Shown here one piece after another: positions 30,018-43,125 of a stretch of DNA of 64,000 nucleotides. Numbering within the stretch: position 1 is the stretch's first letter; each line of letters begins with the position of its first letter. Made by a program: the position numbers and the translations under genes. The notes under the pieces are model-generated. The model had not been told where the DNA came from. It saw only the letters and a list, made by a program, of their open reading frames with translations, and did no database searches. The stretch comes from Adiantum capillus-veneris (lineage: Eukaryota > Streptophyta > Polypodiopsida > Polypodiales > Pteridaceae), in assembly GCA_014529385.2 (NCBI GenBank), contig CM043943.1:97242355-97306354 (forward strand), in the 5' to 3' direction.

Positions 30018-33000
30018 ATGGGGCACCATCATAGGCTCCAACCTCTCATGCAGATGGGGGCCAAGCATCCTCCCCACCACCACAATGCAGCTAAGATGAA
30101 GAAACTCCTCATCTGGTCTCTAGCTGTTGTGCTGCCGTTTTTGGTCTTCGTCTGCATCTTCCCCTCCCGCGTCTCTGATATCTACAAGCCCTCATACAAT
30201 CGGATCGTCATCAGCCAGTTCCAAATACCTGGTATCCAATCAGGCAGTCTTGAGTCGAAGCTCTCATCCGACGATGCTCCACTCCATGAGGGCAATCTGG
30301 AGCGTGAAGCCAGTGAGGATAAGGATGGCACTAACGGTGGCGGTGATGCTACCAAATCCAGTGTTGGCAAGGCCGACAGCCTTCCAAAAGCAGCCAAAAT
30401 AGATCCCAAGGAGACAGTGGCATCGACCATCACCGAGGGTGATGGGTTGTTCTTGACGAGCAAAGCTGAAAAGCAGAATCATGAAACAATGACAAATTCA
30501 TTGAGCGCTGATGAGGGCAGTCTTTCATCGTCAAAACTTAAAAAGCAGAGCGATGGAGGTGGAAAGAAAAATCATAACGATGGACATGAGGGCAAGTTTT
30601 TTCCCAAAAATGCAAAGCAGCAAAATGATGAGGATCTGCATGGTGATATATATACAGCATCTAAAGGGAAGAATCAGAATGATGCAGAGAAGACAGAAGT
30701 TCCTAGCTCTGCGAAGAAGGCAAAGAAGGGAGCATTCATGACACAAGAGAAGGAACAGAATGAAGCAGAGGAGACAGAAGCTCCGACCATCTATGTCAAG
30801 TCTTCGAAGAAATCGAAAAAGCAAGCACAGAGAGGTGGCGAGGACAAATCAGAGATCAATGCATTCATGGCACAGAGGGAGGTGGATGAGCTAATTAATG
30901 GTGAGCCCAATATTGACAGCAAGAAGAAGAAGAAGAACAGTGACCTTAATACAGAAAGTGAAGCCAAGAAGAAGCTGACCAAAAAAGGGAAGACAACGCA
31001 ATATAATGCAGAAAAGATGCCAGAAATTGAGCTTGAGGAAGAAGAGCTTACAATATCTGCAAAGCACGAAAAAGGTAAGACAAATTTAGCAGGCGTTGCA
31101 GAGAGTAAGAAGAAGACCACCAAGAAGGCAAAGGCAATGCAAGACACAGATAAATCAGACCTAAATGTAGAGGACTCCATAGTTAGAGAGAAAAAAGCAG
31201 GTCAAGATGAAGAGGACTCATCCACAGCTAAATCTAGCAAAAAGGCCAAGTTTGCACATGCCAATGAATTAGAAGAGGAAGGAGTTTCCATTTTGGGAAA
31301 GGAGAGCAACTTAGAAGAGGAGGAGGACCCAATGAGCTTCAACTTCAAGTCTACAAGCTCAAACCAATCTAGTAGGAAAGCAATGGGTATGAATAGCGGC
31401 TACAATGGTAAGGATGACGATGCTGCAGAGGAGGAGGTTTCCTTATTGGGAAAGAAAAGCAGACATAAAAAGAGAGAAAAGTTTGCCACTGAGGAGCAGG
31501 ATGAGGAAGAAGGCATTAAGAAAAAACCCAGCTCTTTTACCAAATCGGGAAAGCCTAGTGATGGTGATGATGACGATGGTGGGGGGAGCTCTGCAGGTTT
31601 GCTCTTCTGGGAAGGGGCAGATGACAAAGATTTCCTCTCGGAAGCTACAGAAGCCAAGGAACAGAAGAAGAAAGTGCCACGTGGTAGTGCCGATGCAGAT
31701 GACAACTCACCAGGTTTGCATGCTTTCTCCCTTTCAAATGCTTGTGTTGTAATGTCGTGATTCGAATTCAAGTCATCGTAACGCTCCTGCATAGTGCTCT
31801 CCTTAAACTGTCGCTTTGATATCCTTGCTTGGTATCAAACTCGACCAGTAATTTACAAGAAGTTTTGGACAAACCCCACATTGTGACTTACCTCAACATC
31901 ATGAGCTTATGTGAGGGAGGCGCCGCATACCTAGCTAGGTACGATTGGGGGCAGGGGACAGAGCTTATGTGAGGGAGGCGCCGCATACCTAGCTAGGTAC
32001 GATTGGGGGAAGGGGTCCCCTGCCCCCAATCGTACCTAGCTAGGTATGCGGTGCCTCTCGAGCATAAGCTCATGATGTTAAGCATTGTATGAAAAACACT
32101 GAGAAAGACTCCGTTTTCCTACATGAGAAAATTTCTAAATCTTCTTGTGTATATAAGCCAATGGTCAAATGAGTACTAGGCTATAATTACTAGTTGAAGA
32201 GGGGAGGGTCACAAGCAAAACCCCTCTTGAACTAGTAATTCTACTACTCATTTGACCATTGTTTTCGTTCACACACCTTCCAAGATTCGCATGAAAAAAA
32301 TGAAGCCAAAATTGTGCCCACATATCTGAAGTGTCGATAGAGTTGGAGCCCGATAATAAATTGTTTGTGAGGGTGCGGCTATACTCTATTTCTTAGTGGC
32401 ACTTAAGTTACTTTGGATGGAGATATGGACCTCATTGGTTCTTGAGAAAAACCTAGGATTAGTATAATTTCACCTATGAATCTTAAAATTTACCTCTAAA
32501 TTTTATATTTTTAGGTGAGAAAACCTAGAAAATTTAGAGAAATTTCATGTCAAAACCTTGATATATAGTCCCTTTACATTTCCAAGCCTCATCTACTACT
32601 TTCTTATGAATTGAGACAACATGACCTTAATCATCTTATTATCTGTCTTTTTGAAGTTATTTATGGTTCATTGCAGACCTTGATGAAGTGGATGATAGAG
32701 AGGGGGAAGAGAGAATAAAAGTTTCCAAAAAGAAGGCCAAAGATGCCGATGGTGAAGAGGAATACTCTGTCATTAAAAAAAAGCATGGAGATTATGGGGA
32801 AACCTTTGGTAACATTCCTTCCAAGTCTAGAACAAAAAGAAGCTCTCCATCTTCAAACGATGATGATGGTGATGAATTGCCCTTGGAGTTTGCAAGAAAG
32901 GATCGCAACAAGGATTCAGATTCTGCAATTGGAAAGAATGAAGAAGGGTCTAGTGATGATTCTTTGGACTCTCCAACTTCAACAATTGGCCAACCATTGC

Positions 33001-33444
33001 CATTAAAACAGTCAATGTCTTCAGGTTTGCAACTTGGCACTCTTGCTTCTACTTTGAATTTTGGGTTAAGACGAGTTTATTGCAACTCAAACACTCTTTG
33101 TTTTAGCTTTGATTTTTTTTGGTCAAGAGACAAGTTTAAAGCCCGGGGGATTCACTAAGTTTTACCGTATGGTATCACGTGAGTGTACAATAGGGGGGTT
33201 ATAAAGCGGAGAAAAGGTGCATTTTACAAAGGATGGTCCCGTATATAGGGGTTAAAAAGGGGAATTTGGTGCACGCAGGTGACATGTCCTTATTATAAGT
33301 GGTGAATCCCCCGGGGTTTAAAGATGCCATTCTATCACCTAGTGGTTATCCCAAACTCCGTGTCTTGACCTACTTTGAGACTCGTTGGATATATCTCTTC
33401 GGACTATTTTTATGACATTAATTTTCTTCTTCTACTACTACTAC

Positions 33445-33484
<40 letters not shown>

Positions 33485-34644
33485 GACAAGGAAGTGCTAC
33501 ATAAGCTTGAGAGAGATTATTCTAATTAGTTTCTCCATGATGCTAATTTGTAGCGTAAACCTCACGGGTTAAAATGGAAAATCTCGCTTGTGATTTCATT
33601 GAAGCTTAATTTCACGAAAAGAAATTGGACATTTGGTTATAAATCTCGAGAAATACCTTAGCTTTTGGCATAAATTTTGGTTTTCTTAATTAGGTTGACC
33701 TTTTAAAAAAAGAGATCAAGAAAAAAGTTGTTTGTACCATTGTATAAGAGCATCATGAACATGTAGTAGTTGATGGGTGATCTATCCTAGGGATAGGCTT
33801 TGATAGATGCTAGGGGTGCAAAGCGGCTAGTGAAGGTCTCCTTCACTAACTATCCAGCTATGAGATTGCAAGCAAAATATGTAATTGGATACAGAAGAGC
33901 TGGAAGATCATGTTCTTCAAGAAAGACCTGATCTTGGGAGAAATTTTGTGGAAAAACCTAGCCATCTTAATATGTACTCAAATTGTTTGCTTCTGTTATT
34001 TCAAACAAGTTTGGAAGTCTAGGAACCGGCACATCTTGAAAAATGACCACTCGAGATGGCTAGCTTCAAAGAGATTATTCAACAAGAATGGAAGTGACCT
34101 TTAAATAAAAAAACACAAGAATTCTAAAGAGTGGAAACAAGCAATCAAAGCCATCACAAAAGGTAAGTATTTAAGTAACTTTCTTCTGAAGGGGTTGTGT
34201 AGCCTTGAATCATGTGTTATGACCCCTCCAAGCATGTAGCATGCTTGAGGACGATTGTCTAGTCCTTTTTGGGTTACTATAACACATCCACTCACAATTG
34301 TCAGTATGGCCGAAAACAATAAATCACTTCACAATTAGCCTTTACAACCTTCAATAAAGCTTTTTAGTTTGGAGCCTACATCTAACATGAGAATTTTTTT
34401 ATTTTGTAGAAATCTCTCCTCTTTTTTGGGCAATCTGATTATTCGCAACAACTGCTTTTACGGGATTTCGCCCATACACCCACGCCCGCATGTCACAAGG
34501 GTTGAATCATAGCGGGTGCGCTTAAAGCCCCTCACCTTTATTGCTAGGCCAACTACTCTTATAAATACTAGAACTAGCTCACATTACGAGACTAAACATG
34601 TTACCCAAATATTTGAAGAACAGAGGAAACCCCATAGAAAACGG

Positions 34645-34677
<33 letters not shown>

Positions 34678-36901
34678 AAAAATGAAAAATCATAGCTACA
34701 ATTTTACCTGACCTGAAAGTAAGTTACGAGGTGAGTTAAGAATTGTAGATATATTCATCTTGAATAATCCTCATAACTTGTATTGGTGATATGTGGCACA
34801 GGCTTGCAATGCAGAACCAAAGCCAAATGTGAGCCTTTTCCTTGAGTATCAACAAATGTTAGATCTCCTCTATAGATGCTAGACCTTCATTGTCTACCTT
34901 AAGTTATGTCTCCTCTGATAATATTACCTATTTCCTCATTAAGAAGCATGAAGTATGATCGAGGCAACAGTACGAGTGGAGCTGTGAAACCTTCCTTTTC
35001 ACTACAACCTCTTTATCATGGCAATTGTCAATTCTCTAGGCCATGCTGTAGGGGTGAGGCCTCACCAAAGAGTTTAACATATGCTTGGGGGGTTCACCTT
35101 TAGGAAATAATCTATATCGCGTTCATTCAAAGGGTGTCATATGATGAGACCTATTATTAGGGCGGATAGAGATTATTGGCATTCATGATTGCTAACACTC
35201 ATCTAACTTAACAAAGAAAAAAAAACTTGATGCAAATAGGGAGCTTGATTATTAGGATGTAAGAAAAAGAGTTTAAACAATGAGAAGTGTGTGCTTGTAT
35301 AGTGCACTAGGTTGAAGCATCTGTTGATGCAATGGATGAGGTGTAAGTATTTTGACCTTCATTCAATACGGTCTTTGGACTGCATTTATCCAGTCTTCAT
35401 TGGTCATTGATGTATGCAGACATGCATGCCTCATACATTATGTGTCCTAGATAAGAGATGGTTCTCATGAGGAGGTTTACCCTAACAAGCTCCTCCTTAA
35501 ACCTAATCATGGTACTCTTAAGTGATTCATGATCTGGGGTCATTGTGATTCGTTGATTCATCATGGCTAGTTCTCTATGGATTCATTAGCTCATGGTTCA
35601 CAAGGTGATCACTTCTCTTTCCCCAGGATCATAACTAGAGTACATCATCATCATAATCATAAAAGTGGTGAAGATTGTGTTGCTTCATGTGTCATGGTGG
35701 TCTTCTTCCTCCTTGACTCGCATTTGTGTTCTTCATGATGTTCGTTACATTCTTCATCTTCATCATTGTGTCCTTCACCTCCTTGGTCCTTTGCATAGTC
35801 TTCTTCTTGTCCTTTTTTGATGCCTTCATATAGGTGAATATGTACACAATCCTCTATGGCAGAGTCTACCCAAAGATTTATTAAAAATGCAAATACAAAA
35901 TGAAAAAGGAAAGTGATGCAAGAAAGCTTGTAATTAAGCCTTGTTGTGATAGGCTCCCCCTTAAGTGAGATTCGAGTGCTAAGAATCCTCGAAGATAAGA
36001 TCTTTTTGTGGAGTGCAAAAAACTTGATGATATCAATGAAGCTAGGTGGAAACGAGGCTAAGCTACAGTGCACCAAAAAAAAAAAAGAAATTATTATTGG
36101 CTGCCGACTTGTTTTGAAGCAGACGTATCCCCGAGAGCCACCAGGCAGTTCAAGGGGGTTGGTTTGTGACAACAGCTAAGACTAGGCGCATGTGATGATG
36201 TTGGCTTTGAGCAGCGCGAGATGGAATTGGTATGAGGCAAAGGGATGATGGGAGGCAAGCTTGGAGGTTGAACCAAGAGGGTAGCATAGGCCGAGGGTAA
36301 TCAGGTGGTCGAGAGTCGAGGACATGCGAGAATCAAGATTTGAGTAGTAATTATGGGCAATAGAGTGCAACATTCTAGGGCGGTTGTAAGCTTGGCGTCC
36401 ATGGTTGCATACTCCAAACCAGCTTGAGCATGTCCAACGCAAGCATATAGGAATCGAGGGATTTGTGGGAGCTGGGACATGTGACAGTAGATAGCCATCG
36501 AGGTATGCCAAGAGGGATTATGGCGGTTGAGGGGAAGCAGAGACGAGCCGAGCAGCATAGTAAAAACAAGCCTTGCAAGCTGTGAGGGGGAGAGCTGCTC
36601 AAACTCCCCTTGGTTGCTCACTTCAGAAGCGGGGGCTTGGTCACCTAATTAGTATTGGCGAGCTTTGCCGTATACAACAGATTGGTGTGGCTGATGAGGA
36701 TACAACAGATTGTCGTATGCAGCAAATAAACAGTAGGCATCCTTGGGAGAGGATGATAACCAACGAGTGGGTATCACTTTGTGGTGTGGGGAGAGGGTGT
36801 GGCTAGCAGTCTCACGCCGGAACTTCCACTTGCCAAAAACAAAAGAAACGTGGGTCCTTTGACTATCCCCTTCTTCCAAGAGAAGCCTTTAAGATCAAAT
36901 A

Positions 36902-36939
<38 letters not shown>

Positions 36940-38904
36940 TGGTAATTGCAAATGTAGAAGATGATTATGAATCAATTCAGTCGCTCAAAAAGAAAGGAAA
37001 AAAATGACTTAATCTAGTTTAGTATTAGTGATTTTTTATGGATCTATACGGGTCTAGAGACGAGAGTAGCCCTAATGGCTTTGATACCACAAGATCAGAC
37101 CTATTATTAGGGCAGATAGAGGTTAGTGGCATTCATGATAGCTAATGCTCGCCTAACTTAACAAAGAAAAAAAAAACTTGATGCAAATAGAGAGCTTGAT
37201 TATTAGGATGTAAGAAAAAGAGTTTGTACAATGGGAAGTGTGTGCTTATATATTGCACTAGGTTGAAGCATGTGCTAATGCAATGGATGACGTGTAAGTA
37301 TTTTGACCTTCATTCAAAGCGGTCTTTGGACTTCATCTAATCTGGTCTTTATGAGTCATGGATGTATGCATGCATGTATGCCTCATACATTATGTGTCGT
37401 AGGAAAGAGATGGTTCCCTTGAGGAGATTTACCCTAACATCAGAAGACCTCTATACTTGCATATTGTGCGGCAATAAAAGGATCCCTTCTTCTTAAGAAA
37501 CTACTACTTTTCTCTAAAACACATTAAAAAGTGTTTCTTATAAATGTAATTCTGTTGACTTTTGAAAATTTTGGCTAATTAAAAAACCCTTATTTTGAAG
37601 TCACGTGGTGCACTTACAATTTTGGTGGTGCACCCCCAACAACATATAGGTTAGCATATTCCTCAAGTTCTTGGGATGGTAAATCTCGTAATGGAGCTAT
37701 ATTGGACTCAACAAGAGATTTTATTTTTTTTTGGGCCAAACTCACAATTGTGAGTGGATGTATGTATTAAAATCGCTAGCCTCAAGCTCGTGCTAGGCCT
37801 TGAGGTATCTCTCGACCTCTTTAGATGCTACAAATCACTAGCCGTAGGCTAACCAATATCCACGATCACTTATCTACCGTTAGCGGTCAAAACGACTAGA
37901 AGATTCCACTTGTCTAAGTTCTTTCTTTGCTTAAGGGCAATAATCATTTCCTTGTTTTCTTGGACGATCTTTGTGAAGCTAGCTATTTTCCCGTCATTTT
38001 CAAATACGTGACTTTGTGTGCAGTTTAGCAATGCTTGGCTTTTCGTCACCTTCCTTTCGAAGAACAAATCGTTCTTGAAAACCCCTATCTCTAGGTCCTT
38101 TGGATCCATTTGCATATTGACCACTCCTTTAATAACTGAGAGGGGTCCTCTCTTACTGTTTTGCATCTTGAGCACCTATTTGAGCCAATATCTTTGACAA
38201 GAATCTTCATGCGTGTCAGCAAAGCCCCCCATAACACCGTCCACAAAAAGATTTTCATCAACAACGGCCACTGGGGATTCTAGATGTAATCTGCTACCGT
38301 GCTTTTGGCCATTGTAAACCCCACTACTTTTTGAGGACTCAAGAAAATCCAAGAAGTTCTTATCACGACATATGAGAATGAGGTGAGTAAAGGTGAAGCC
38401 GCTCCTTGCTACCATGAAGACACATTACTGCCGTGGATGCAATAAAATTGAGCCCCAAATGTAAATTGTAGTTCTCCACCGTACCTACATCTAGGTCTCC
38501 CAAAATTTCTACTATAGGTCTTGAGGAGTGTTGATACTTGCCGCTTGTCACGAGGACAAGCTCTCTCAGATCAAGGTTGGAAAACACATTTTCCCTAACC
38601 GAAGAAACTAAGGTCAAACTTGAAATTCTCTAGGCTTTTAGTCAAAAATTGAAGGTTTTGCCGATATTTACATTAAATGTAAATTTCCCGGTTTTTGTTA
38701 AGGAAGCTCGATTTTACAATTTCAGCTGGCTAAAGTACACTAGACCCCGAATTTTTTCTAACTCTTCTCTCTCTCTCTCTCTCTCTCTTATATATGCATG
38801 CATGCACACCCACCAAGAAAACAATTAAGGGATATTTATAGCCGAATGGCTATTTTTCAAAGGTATGCAAGATCTTTTGGCTATTTTATAAAAATCCTTT
38901 GAAG

Positions 38905-38940
<36 letters not shown>

Positions 38941-39037
38941 AAAAAACACATCAAAACACACACACACACACACAAAGGCCATTAGTGTTTAATTGAAATT
39001 GTATTATTGGATGTTCCTTTGGAGGGGGGGGGGGCGG

Positions 39038-39075
<38 letters not shown>

Positions 39076-40370
39076 CCTCTATGTGTACATAGTTGGAGAG
39101 AGAGCCGTTTTGATTCATGAAAGTCTACAAGTGTCAATCTAGGTGCTCTAATGCTCACCTGCCCAACTTAGCTTATCACAAAGGAGTTGAAACTCCACAG
39201 CCTTGTTTTTCTTGAAGGAAAAAAAATTGTATATTCTTGTTGCAGGAACGTGTAGATACTTCAAAGGAAAATGGACCAATGATCCTGCTCCTTATGTGGA
39301 TTCAACTTGTTCTTGGAAGTCTGTGAATGATGAGCAAAGCTGCAAGAGCACAAAAAAATCACGAAACTGGAGGTGGAAACCTAGCGAGTGCAACATGAAG
39401 CGCTTTAGCGCAGCGACCTTCTTGAAGCTCATGCAAGGAAAATCCATGGCGTTTGTGGGAGACAAGATGGTTAGAGCACAACTCAAGTCACTTGTTTGCC
39501 TATTGGATCAGGTAAGATACAAATTGCATGTTAGTCTATAATTTAAAAAAAAATAAAAATTAAATGAGTTGCTTGGGCCATGGACACACACCGCATCCGC
39601 ACATACGGCCTCCCAAGCTTTACCTTTTTTTTTTGTTTTCGGAGTCGGGTAGGGCACGCCCAGCCGCTCCCCTCACATACCAAAAAAAGTATACAAGAAG
39701 AACGACCAGGACTATGCACCCAGAAACCGAAGGCAGACGCTTTTGTCACTAGTTTCCCAAGCTCTACTCCAATTAGGATATAAAAGTATTGGGGGATCTC
39801 AGGAAGAATTCAATACATCCACTCACAAATTCTAGCAAAAAAAAAGAAAAAGAAATAAAAGTATTAGGATATAAAATTGTGATCATCCCTTAATTTCTTT
39901 CATTTAATAGTATTCTTGGTTGAGTAATGGTCAAGACTTCTGATGTGTTGCTTGCACATTTGTGGAGGAGAGGGTTCAAATCTTTCGGGCGCAAATGCCT
40001 ATGTTCTCCCCTCGGTTCGTCGCCTCAATCATGCATCATATTGTTGCCTGAGAACCCAAAAATCCTTGTCACATTTTCATTTCGAGGCCCCATCAACAAT
40101 AGCAACTTTTGCTCTTGATGGTCCTGCTTTGGAGCATTCAATTGCACCCCTAGTTGCTCAAAATGGCGGAGGACCTTGTGCAGAATTGCTCTCCAATCTA
40201 GACTATGATAAAAGGGGGATCCCCGTTCTTACACATGTCACGAGCTCCTTCATTCGGCAGTGTTCCTTGCAACCTCCGGGCACACAACAAAGAGAGAGAG
40301 AGAGAGAGAGGCCATACTAGTCAATAATAATACATAGTGGGACTACTTATTATTGATCCTATTAGTCGTG

Positions 40371-40439
<69 letters not shown>

Positions 40440-42410
40440 CCAGGTGCTATGAGAATACATATATTTTTCAAAAACATTACTCTATGGTAAGTCAAAAACA
40501 TTGAGATTTACCTTTTTCAAACTATTTGTAATACCTTACATATAAAAACTTGAGACTTCAATTTTTTTTAAAAAAAAACTACTAGAACTTAATTTTAAAA
40601 TCTCTACATTTAAAGAGAAAAAGGTCTTTCATAAAATTATATCGTTAAAAGTAAACTAATATTCATACCTATGCATCAAGAGTAGCAAAGATGCAAACTG
40701 GTCTTTTCCACGAATGCAATTTATTGACTCAAAGTCACACGTAACACAATCTCATATAGGAGAGTCACAAGGTAAGGTGCAAGATACGAAGATGGAAGTA
40801 TGTGCTGTTTCCATTCTTGAGGAGGTTTATAGTGATTTCTTTGTTCATGCTCCTATATATAGCCTTCATTAGCCTGCTCCTTAAGATAGCCAAATGCAAC
40901 AGGAAAGAGTTCTTGAAACCAGTGAAAAGATTTTTGTGCAAAAATAATACCAAAGACTTGATGCCTTGCTATATAGGAGGCTGTTGATAGGCCAATGGAG
41001 CAAGGTGGTATTGTGATACCTAGCCTTGCTATTCATGCAAAGGTCCAATGCGCCAAAATTATGGTTTCAATCGCAAAGCAGGATCAACATGGGCTATCAT
41101 GACAAAGGATATGATTGATAAGGGGAAGCTCTTCTCTCCAGGTGGCCAATGGAAAGAGCTAGAGGTACACGACAAACTTCTAGCCCCTCAGTGATCAGCT
41201 TGAGACTATGTGGCACAATGGGTGAGCTTGTACGTAAGTGTACAAGAGCAACAGAGGCAATGGAGTGGGGAGAGATAACTAGAAATTTTCAAAACTCCAT
41301 AACACACTCGTCCCGTTGTCTCTCTAAAGCAGGAAGCGAACTAATGAACACATTTTGAAGAGAAATTGTCAAAAAGGTAAATGACGACGACTGGTCTATC
41401 TCTGGGACAACAACAACAAGACCTAGAAAGACTCAAATCAATTGGCTATCCAAATTCACCTCAAATGGCACCGAAAGCTTGCTGATTAACAGGGATATGA
41501 AAGGGTTGGACTAGTGCTTGATGCCTATCTGCAAGTCTAATTTTGAGTGAAGATCTTGGCTCGATGGCCCAAGAGCAAACATTTTTTAAACCATAAACCA
41601 AAGGTATCTACCGTGCTCTAATGATCAAGACTGATTGATTACACACACCCCCCCCCCCCCCCCCCCCCGGACACCCAAAAAAAAAAAGAAAAAAACAATG
41701 GGGTATGCAATGGTCGGAATCAAGATGGGTGGCGATAGCAAATAACAAATGGAATCCGCAATGGTCGCCATTGTGGATGAAGATATTTTATGGGCGGCTT
41801 TGCTGATAGACATTAAGGTTCGAGCTAGAGGTAGTGGCTAAAATAGGTGCTTGTGTTGCAAAACGTAAGTGAGGACCCCTCTCACTTATTCAAGGAGTGT
41901 TCGGTGATAAGAACGAAGGTGATGAAAAGCCAACCGTTATTAATCTGTACACAAACTATTAGATTTTGCTAATTTTAGCAAGTTTGGAAGGCCAAGAACT
42001 GTTGAATTTTGAAAACGACCTCTCAATAGCTAGCTTCACAAAGATCGTTCAAAAGACCTGAGAAGAGATTATTGCCCTTGGAAAAAGGAAGAACTCGGAC
42101 GAGTAGAAACTCTAAGCATCTTGACCGCTCACAGTGTGCAAGGGATCATGGGTAATGGCTTGCTCCTGTCTGACACTTTGTAGATTCTGGATATATCAAG
42201 CGAACTTGAGATTACGTTGTACATCTCTTTCTGGAAAATTTAATACATCCACTCACAATTGTGAGTTTGGCAAAAATAAAAAATAAAAAATCTCATGTGG
42301 GAGGGTATTGCCAAAAGAAAAAAATCTCTCTATCTTCCTCTTGAACTTCTTCCTTAACAAAGAGAACCTCCTTCTCTTTTTTCCTTCAAATACACCAAGT
42401 CAAACCATAA

Positions 42411-42462
<52 letters not shown>

Positions 42463-43077
42463 GAGGTTTTCATTGCTAGCATATCTTGTATTCCGACGTT
42501 TTTGGTTCATTTTTTACCTCTTGACTTCGGTAGCATGATGGATTCCGAGTCCCTTAATGAAAAACACATGCTGTCTCAAAATGACTGAGATTGAACTTGA
42601 TGGTCTACATTCTAAACACCTACCACTATCTATTTCTACCTTCATCAAATAGATGGAAGAAAAACACCATTTTTTTGCTCATAGCGTGCTTCTTTACAAG
42701 AAAGGATACATTTTCCTGGGTTGACTAATTGGGCAAGCTTTCCTTGCACACAAATTCTACTAAAGATGTGCTTATGCACTCTAGAACTAGTGTTTGGAAA
42801 AGGTTTGCCTCAGCTTAGTTTAGATCCTGTCAAAACTCTACATTAGCCGCCATCAAAATGAAGGTAAAGGGAAGAAAAATTGTTCAACAATACAAAAATT
42901 AGTTCAAAAGTTCTGTAAATTTGAAAATTCATATTAGTACCTTTGGTTTGCAGCTTTACAAGGAAGATTTTTTGCCATTTTAGAAAAGCTTTTTGAGACA
43001 TTGACCAAGAGATCTTATAAGTTACTAGTGTGGCCGGCGGGCTCCGCCCACCTCTCTCTTGATTTTCGTGCAAACTG

Positions 43078-43125
<48 letters not shown>

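Larger units (their letters stand above)
31714..32676 (+). other. TBL intron 1 with two foldback elements
   Basis: Donor CAG|GTTTGC, acceptor TTGCAG|AC. The 963-bp intron holds two inverted-repeat structures, 31895-32079 and 32160-32260, listed separately. The rest is AT-rich, including a member of the dispersed ACCTCTAAATTTTA repeat at 32440-32540. Confidence 0.8.
33025..39245 (+). other. TBL intron 2 (6.2 kb), filled by insertions
   Basis: Donor TCAG|GTTTGC, acceptor TTGCAG|GA. Contents in order: MITE 33137-33320, (CT)n 33449-33480, LINE 3' fragment 33700-34320, (GA)n 34648-34675, small antisense LTR element 35141-37439, antisense LINE-like tail 37722-37765, unassigned antisense frames 37870-38617, a dispersed repeat at 38588-38765, (CT)n 38767-38789, a C33 tract 38906-38938, and (GA)n 39042-39072. 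Confidence 0.8.

Noticed and set aside
30018-31760. exon 1 frame as a stand-alone nuclear Lys-rich protein
   Set aside because: It has a hydrophobic anchor at 30-48 and an in-phase donor that joins to exon 2 and the TBL domain; the frame past 31713 is intron.
35657-36172. 171-codon minus frame as a host gene
   Set aside because: It is inside the small LTR element and shows only a His/Glu-rich end without a known domain.
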